The position numbers and the translations under genes are program-made. Below, in pieces: positions 59,764 through 64,000 of a DNA stretch of 64,000 nucleotides. The notes beneath the pieces were generated by a model, which made no database searches, was not told where the DNA came from, and saw only the letters and a list, made by a program, of their open reading frames with translations. Position 1 is the first letter of the stretch. Every line of letters begins with the position of its first letter. Source of the DNA: Candidatus Bathyarchaeota archaeon (GTDB taxonomy: Archaea; Thermoproteota; Bathyarchaeia; Bathyarchaeales; Bathycorpusculaceae); contig JAOZHX010000022.1 of NCBI GenBank assembly GCA_026014665.1, forward strand, positions 1-64,000. The letters run 5' to 3'.

Positions 59764-59922
59764 TTAGTAGGTTAGTAGTTTATCTGTATCTTCCAAGACC
59801 CATTCTAGGGCTTGTTTGGTTGCTTTCATAGCGATTTTTTCCCATTCCCTGAAGGGTCCTTCAGTTAATGCCGTTTTTTCAAGTTCTTTTAGGTTGTTTC
59901 TGATTTCTTGCTCAGACCTCAT
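59764..59922 (-). CDS. Small 52-aa protein upstream of DUF134 (not in ORF track)
   Basis: ATG at 59922 to TAA at 59764, with AGGTGA six bases upstream. The product (RSEQEIRNNLKELEKTALTE, GPFREWEKIAMKATKQALEW) is a charged helical protein with three conserved-looking Trp/Phe positions. It lies 35 bp ahead of the DUF134 gene on the same strand and its start is close to the operator region, so it is probably first in that operon. Unknown family. Confidence 0.65.
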   Translation of the reverse strand: MRSEQEIRNNLKELEKTALTEGPFREWEKIAMKATKQALEWVLEDTDKLLTY

Positions 59923-59984
59923 TTATTTCACCTGAGTGAACTTGCTTACAGGGTATTATGTGTTACAGAACTTTTATATATTTC

Positions 59985-60031
59985 TGTGCATAATCACATA
60001 AATTGAGAATTGTGTGCATAAACACACAATT
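59985..60031. promoter_or_regulatory. Paired TGTG-N6-CACA operator elements in the DUF134/DUF5320 divergent region
   Basis: TGTG-CATAAT-CACA at 59985-59998 and TGTG-CATAAA-CACA at 60013-60026 share spacing and six-base core. Their starts are 28 bp apart. The second is part of a perfect 9-bp inverted repeat, AATTGTGTG/CACACAATT. TTTTATATATTT at 59972-59983 is a TATA box for the rightward gene. Confidence 0.7.
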
Positions 60032-60055
60032 TAACCAAGAGGTGAAAAAACAAAA

Positions 60056-60430
60056 ATGGAATACCGAAAAAGAGCCTACTCCCACCAGTGGCCTGGCAGG
60101 GGACCATTCAATCACTTACCACCATGGCAAAGACCCGGACGTATGTACGGCGGAAGAGGCTTTGGCAGAGGTTGGGGGTTTTACCCTCAAGCATGCGCAA
60201 GATTCCCCTGGCTTCCAAGAGGGTGGTGGGCAGACCCAAAGTACACCTATCCCATAATGCCATCTACGCAAGATGAAATTGCAGCGCTAGAAGAAAGCAA
60301 AAAAGCCCTAAGCGAAGATAAACTCAGCATAGAACAAGAAATCATCGACGTAGAAACACAGCTAAAAGAGCTAAAATCCAAACTTGAGGCCGAGAAAAAG
60401 CAGCAACCTTCAGAACAGCAACAAAACTAA
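60056..60430 (+). CDS. DUF5320-type protein
   Basis: A 124-aa protein of the DUF5320 type. The N-terminal half is rich in Gly, Arg, Pro and aromatic residues (GRMYGGRGFGRGWGFYPQAC, PWLPRGWWADPK). The C-terminal half is a heptad coiled coil (EEIAALEESKKALSEDKL-like, VETQLKELKSKLEAEKKQQ). AGAGGTGA precedes ATG by about ten bases. In other archaea and anaerobic bacteria this small protein accompanies NifX-like genes. A structural role in complex assembly is an inference. Confidence 0.75.
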   Translation: MEYRKRAYSHQWPGRGPFNHLPPWQRPGRMYGGRGFGRGWGFYPQACARFPWLPRGWWADPKYTYPIMPSTQDEIAALEESKKALSEDKLSIEQEIIDVETQLKELKSKLEAEKKQQPSEQQQN

Positions 60431-60488
60431 AATCTTATTTAGCTAAATACAATCCAATTTTTTATGTATATTAAAGGTGAATTGAAAT

Positions 60489-60770
60489 TTGCTTTCGAAA
60501 ATTCCAGTAAACCTTGAACGAATAGCCAGAGAGAACTTAGATAACCAAATACTAAGGGCGGCAATCATCGCCGAATTAGATGCAGTAAACCTTTATGAGC
60601 AGATGTCAGCGTTAGCCGAAAACAAGAGCATAAAAACAATTCTTTTAGACATCGCTAAAGAAGAGAAAACGCACATTGGAGAATTCCAAGCCCTGCTGTT
60701 AAAAACTGACAAGCAACAGGAAAAAGAACTAGCAGAAGGCAAAAAAGAAGTTGAAAAACTAACCAGCTAA
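60489..60770 (+). CDS. Encapsulated-ferritin-like small ferritin-family protein
   Basis: A 93-aa two-helix ferritin-like protein from TTG at 60489, with AAGGTGA eight bases upstream. AELDAVNLYEQM gives the first Glu, and DIAKEEKTHIGEFQALL gives E-x2-H-x2-E. These match the iron-oxidising residues of encapsulated ferritins (EncFtn), about 95-100 aa long, which form rings and load encapsulin shells. No encapsulin gene is seen here, and the C-terminal tail (KEVEKLTS) lacks an evident cargo signal. It lies between DUF5320 and the metal transporter. Confidence 0.75.
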   Translation: MLSKIPVNLERIARENLDNQILRAAIIAELDAVNLYEQMSALAENKSIKTILLDIAKEEKTHIGEFQALLLKTDKQQEKELAEGKKEVEKLTS

Positions 60771-60845
60771 ATTGAGGATTGCGAAGCTCCTCCAGAAACA
60801 ACCCCATCCCCTTTTTTAGGCAGATAGCGAAAACGAGGCATTTAC

Positions 60846-62099
60846 TTGGAAGATAAGAGGTCATCACTCAAGAAAGGCGAAGATGCAGCAAAACTCTCTA
60901 CAGTCATCCTTCTTTCAGTCGGTATCTTAAAGGGTCTTGTTTCCTTTGCAAGCGGCAGCGTCGCGCTCCTCGCAGGTACAATCGATTCATTTTCAGATGT
61001 TTTTTCCTCCGTCGCCGTTTGGGTAGGGCTTAGAATCGCTAAGAAAAAACCCACCGAGAGATTTCCTTACGGCTACTATAAGGCAGAAACGTTTGCGTTG
61101 CTAGCCGTATCATTGATCATTGTCGCCTCCAGCATCTTGATTATGAAGGAGTCTTTTGAGAAGGTTTTTGAGGTTTATGTTATCTCTTTTTCTGATATTG
61201 CTCTTGTAGTGGCTGCTGTATCAGCGGGTGTCTATTATTTGCTTGCTAAATATAAGGCACGTGTGGGGCGCCAAATTGGTTCACAGGCGTTAATCAGTGA
61301 AGGTTTGCATTCTATGGTTGATGTGTATACTTCTGTGTTGGTTTTCATCGGGGTGTTCTTGGGTTCAATTGGTTTCCCGATTGGTGAGGCTTTGATCGGT
61401 TTCATTATCGGCGCCTACGTGTTGGCAAGAGGTTTACTGTATGGAAAGGATGCAGCACTGGTTTTGATGGACGTTTCACCGAATCCGCAAATGGCCAAAC
61501 AAATGAAAACTATAGCTGAAAGCGTACATGGAGTTAGGGGGACCCACGACATCAGGCTGCGGAAATCCGGTCCGGTGTTCTTCGGTGAAATGCATTTAGA
61601 ACTGCAGGAGGGGCTCTCCATTGAGAGGGCACATGCAATATCCGACGAAGTTGAAAAGAGAATTAAGGAGCGCTTCAAAGACATAGAGTTAGTTACCGTT
61701 CATGTTGGGCTCGGGCACAAGAAAAAGACTCGCATCGCTATTCCAATAGTGGAAGACAAAGGTTTGCAATCACTGTCCAGTCTCCATTTTGGAAGCGCTC
61801 CCTATTTTGCCTTTATAGACGTTGAAGAAGGGAAAACGGTTGGCTTCTACGTTAAGGAGAATGAAGGGGCAAAGCTGTCACATAAGAAAGGGATACAAGC
61901 TGCCAATTTGCTAGTTGAAGAAAATGTTGATGTTATCTTGGTTACAGGTGTTGGAGAGGGACCTTTTCATATATTAGGTGATAATTTGCTACGTATTTAT
62001 CGGCTTCCCCTGTCCACAGAAATTCAAGAAGCTGTTCGACTTTTTAATCAAAACCTGCTAAAGCTACTGACTGAGCCGACTGAAAAGCAGGAAGAATAA
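60846..62099 (+). CDS. Cation diffusion facilitator fused to a NifX-like domain
   Basis: A 417-aa protein. The first 200 residues form the six-helix cation diffusion transporter with both metal sites: DSFSD in helix 2 (D-x3-D) and HSMVD in helix 5 (H-x3-D), as in zinc/iron exporters. Residues 205-290 are the cytosolic ferredoxin-like domain (GVRGTHDIRLRKSGPVFFGE). From about 298 a further domain follows, RIAIPIVEDKGLQSLSSLHF, GSAPYFAFIDVEEGK, HKKGIQAANLLVEENVDVIL, which is NifX/NifB-C-like. TTG start with GAGG upstream. The fusion ties iron export to iron-sulfur precursor binding. Confidence 0.88.
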   Translation: MEDKRSSLKKGEDAAKLSTVILLSVGILKGLVSFASGSVALLAGTIDSFSDVFSSVAVWVGLRIAKKKPTERFPYGYYKAETFALLAVSLIIVASSILIMKESFEKVFEVYVISFSDIALVVAAVSAGVYYLLAKYKARVGRQIGSQALISEGLHSMVDVYTSVLVFIGVFLGSIGFPIGEALIGFIIGAYVLARGLLYGKDAALVLMDVSPNPQMAKQMKTIAESVHGVRGTHDIRLRKSGPVFFGEMHLELQEGLSIERAHAISDEVEKRIKERFKDIELVTVHVGLGHKKKTRIAIPIVEDKGLQSLSSLHFGSAPYFAFIDVEEGKTVGFYVKENEGAKLSHKKGIQAANLLVEENVDVILVTGVGEGPFHILGDNLLRIYRLPLSTEIQEAVRLFNQNLLKLLTEPTEKQEE

Positions 62100-62235
62100 G
62101 CAACCTCGCAGCCAAATAAAATGCGATTGATATGGGGACTTGAGCGACAATTTTGGTCAAAGTCATCGCTGCAGGTTGAAACAGTATCGAGCCAAGGATG
62201 ACTAAGAATAGGCTTGCTTTGAGATGGTTTGTCAT
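62044..62235 (-). CDS. Possible small two-helix membrane protein
   Basis: A 63-codon frame with two hydrophobic segments (LKASLFLVILGSILFQPAAM and VAQVPISIAFYLAARLLILP). The 3' part overlaps the transporter gene by 56 bp on the other strand. There is no ribosome site and only a weak TATA-like sequence very close to the start, so it may be chance. Confidence 0.35.
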   Translation of the reverse strand: MTNHLKASLFLVILGSILFQPAAMTLTKIVAQVPISIAFYLAARLLILPAFQSAQSVALAGFD

Positions 62236-62342
62236 TGTTTTATAGGTCTATGCGTTCGGCGGATGCGATGGATAACTCTGGTATTTAGAGGTTGTACCCT
62301 TTCACGCAGGTGTGCTTCAACGAAGGCTAAAGTTGCCAAGGG

Positions 62343-63833
62343 TTAATGGTTGATGGGCAGTAGTATAGTGAATGTTGTGCCCTTTCCCTCTTGACTCTCG
62401 AACGTTATGTTGCCGTCCAGAGCATCGACTAAACGTTTTACCACAGCTAAGCCCAAGCCCTGCCCCTTTGCCTTTGTAGTCATCATTGGCTTGAAAATTT
62501 TGGTTTTGATTTCTTCAGGGATTCCAACGCCAGTATCGGAAACGGTGAGGGTGATTTGGTTTTCGGTTTGGCAGCAAGTGACCGTTAATTTGCCGCCATT
62601 GGGCATGGCTTGGACAGCGTTGTTGACGAGGTTGGTAATTGTGCGCTTTATGAATGTGGGTTCGGTCTTGATGTTTCTTTTGATTCTCACTTCGGTTTGG
62701 AGCTCGATGTTTTCCGGCAGGTTGATGGCGTTGAGGATATCGCCAATGAGGTTAGAGAGGTTCACAAGCGAATACTCAGGTTTGAGGGGGCGTGCATAAT
62801 CTTGCAGGTCGGCGACTATCTTGTTTATGTAGCAGATGTTCTGTTCCATGCCGTCCACGCTCTCCGCAATGTTGCTCTTAGCCTCGTCGTTGGGCATGCT
62901 TTGGAGGTAATCTTTGAGCAGGTAAATATCGCTCATCATGGCTTGCAGGGGGTTGCGTATGTCATGCCCCACCATACCGGCGGTTTGACCGATGGCTGCC
63001 AGCCGTTCTTGCTCCTTAAGTTGAGCTTCGAGATTCTTGCGTTTAGTTATGTCCGTAAATAGGATGCCGACTCTGCCCTTGGCAAAGGGGAAGAAGTGGG
63101 CATTGAACCATTTTTTAGTATGGCTGTTGTAGTTTTCAAAGCGCACGGATTTGCCGGTTTTTGCCACTTGACCGCTTAAGGTTATCCAGACAGCCTCCAA
63201 ATCGGGTGCAACCTCCAGCGCGTTCTTCCCTTCGACTACGGATGCTTTACCGCCAGTTTGCTGCTCATATGCATTGTTGACTTTCAAGATGCAAAGATCC
63301 ACAGCGTTGCCGGTGGCATCGTAGAGTGGGTCAACTAGTATGAAGCCGTCTTCGCTGTTGTCGAAAAGGGTCTTATAGAGTTCCTCGCTTTCTCGCAAGG
63401 CTTCTTCAGCTTTCTTGCGTGCTGTGATGTCTTCGGATAGGATAGCAAAGTGGTACTTTCGAGGGCTGAATGCGAAGACGGAGTACCACGCGTGCATACG
63501 GGAAAAGTACCATTCGAGTCGCGCGTGCTGTCCAGTCAGCGCAACATGCCCCAATATGTTAATCCAGTTGAGGGGGTCGTTGTGGATGGCAGGATACACC
63601 TCGGTGATTCTGCGTCCGATTATATCCTTGCTCTTCCACCCCATCACCTCCTCGTTCTTCTCGTTGACTGCTAGGTAAACAAAATCCACAGGTTTTCCCT
63701 GCTGATCAAGGATGACCCGGCAGAAAGCAAAGGGGTATGGGATCTTGTCGAAGAAACGGGTGAGTTGGCGGCGGTTTTGCCACAAAGCCTCAATTGTGTT
63801 TAGGTTGTTTTTTCTGTTTGGATGCTTGTACAT
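62343..63833 (-). CDS. PAS-domain sensor histidine kinase
   Basis: A 496-aa cytosolic two-component sensor without membrane helices. Two PAS domains occupy about 20-145 (DKIPYPFAFCRVILDQQGKP) and 150-275 (LYKTLFDNSEDGFILVDPLY). The dimerisation helix with phospho-His is MVGHDIRNPLQAMMSD near 292. The ATPase domain has the N box NLVNNAVQAMPNGG, the G1 box SDTGVGIPEE and G2 KGQGLGLAVVKRL. The cognate regulator is not in the window. PAS-histidine kinases of this soluble type are frequent in archaea. The start at 63833 has no clear ribosome site. Confidence 0.93.
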   Translation of the reverse strand: MYKHPNRKNNLNTIEALWQNRRQLTRFFDKIPYPFAFCRVILDQQGKPVDFVYLAVNEKNEEVMGWKSKDIIGRRITEVYPAIHNDPLNWINILGHVALTGQHARLEWYFSRMHAWYSVFAFSPRKYHFAILSEDITARKKAEEALRESEELYKTLFDNSEDGFILVDPLYDATGNAVDLCILKVNNAYEQQTGGKASVVEGKNALEVAPDLEAVWITLSGQVAKTGKSVRFENYNSHTKKWFNAHFFPFAKGRVGILFTDITKRKNLEAQLKEQERLAAIGQTAGMVGHDIRNPLQAMMSDIYLLKDYLQSMPNDEAKSNIAESVDGMEQNICYINKIVADLQDYARPLKPEYSLVNLSNLIGDILNAINLPENIELQTEVRIKRNIKTEPTFIKRTITNLVNNAVQAMPNGGKLTVTCCQTENQITLTVSDTGVGIPEEIKTKIFKPMMTTKAKGQGLGLAVVKRLVDALDGNITFESQEGKGTTFTILLPINH

Positions 63834-64000
63834 GTTTTTTTCTTTTGGCAGAAGGAGACCCCAAAACGGGTATTTAATCTATCATTGTCTCAATGTAGAT
63901 AAAAGTTTTACTCACCTGTGCTGCATTAAGCTAATATTTTGCTTAATGGAAATGATGTTCTCTTGCGGGGGTTCAACCTTGCCTTAGCCGTACGGCTTTG
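63834..64000. other. Right-hand end, no gene seen
   Basis: 167 bp upstream of the histidine kinase. It includes AT-rich promoter-like sequence at 63880-63960. Any gene to the right starts outside the window. Confidence 0.4.

Noticed and set aside
1-64000. CRISPR array, rRNA operon or transposase
   Set aside because: No regularly spaced direct repeats, no rRNA-like sequence and no transposase motifs were seen.

Overview
This window looks like a piece of an archaeal chromosome. Several genes are archaeal or archaeal/eukaryotic in type: a Holliday junction resolvase of the Hjc family, Tsr3 (rRNA aminocarboxypropyl transferase), an RNase J-like MBL protein, a MTH1187-type thiamine-binding protein, DUF996 and DUF134 proteins, an Mrp/NBP35 ATPase and stand-alone AsnC ligand-binding domains. 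Promoters carry TATA-like boxes about 25-30 nt ahead of the start codon, often with little or no leader. Other genes have strong AGGAGGTGA-type ribosome sites. GC content is moderate and the gene set is anaerobic (many ferredoxins, a radical SAM enzyme, flavodoxins). My best guess is an uncultured Thermoproteota/Bathyarchaeia-like lineage. That is an inference from gene content, not a proven placement. I saw no rRNA, CRISPR array, transposase or nitrogenase.

Layout. 1-8 kb: a truncated dispersed repeat, four copies of a short repeat, hjc, an ABC exporter, a PD-(D/E)XK-like protein, and nnr-tsr3. 8-16 kb: a large secreted beta-propeller protein, LysE exporter, macrodomain protein, small regulators, and the purine/MTA salvage pair apt-mtnP. 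16-24.6 kb: a second repeat copy, then a cell-envelope operon (secreted small protein, MacB-type permease, ATPase with a zinc ribbon, HtrA protease) divergent from a winged-helix regulator, then a YyaL-type thioredoxin protein. 24.6-27.3 kb: a JAMM protease, a HExxH protease and a large nuclease-like fusion protein lying between tRNA-Ser and tRNA-Val. 27.3-38 kb: thiamine-binding protein, flavodoxins, an AmmeMemoRadiSam-type radical SAM enzyme, a DNA glycosylase, an ArsR-ferredoxin operon, a PAS protein overlapping glucan phosphorylase, and a CrtI-like oxidoreductase. 38-51.5 kb: a glycosyltransferase, two PadR regulators, a Bud32/RIO-like kinase with an RNase J-like protein, the third repeat copy, ileS, tRNA-Ala, and an MBL-AsnC pair.

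51.5-62.1 kb is the most distinctive part. It holds a dense iron-sulfur/metal-handling cluster: a His-tailed microprotein, NBP35, a ferredoxin, two NifX-like proteins (one His-tailed), a NifU-like scaffold, two ATPase-ferredoxin fusions and an ornithine cyclodeaminase-like enzyme. A peroxiredoxin operon follows, ending in a gene that seems to start with ACG. Then come DUF134/DUF5320, an encapsulated-ferritin-like protein, and a cation diffusion facilitator fused to a NifX-like domain. A PAS histidine kinase closes the window.

Several small genes missing from the ORF track were found by reading the sequence: 46124-46300, 51730-51846, 57404-57664, 59764-59922 and, less surely, 29721-29858. Family names come from reading motifs by eye, with no database search.
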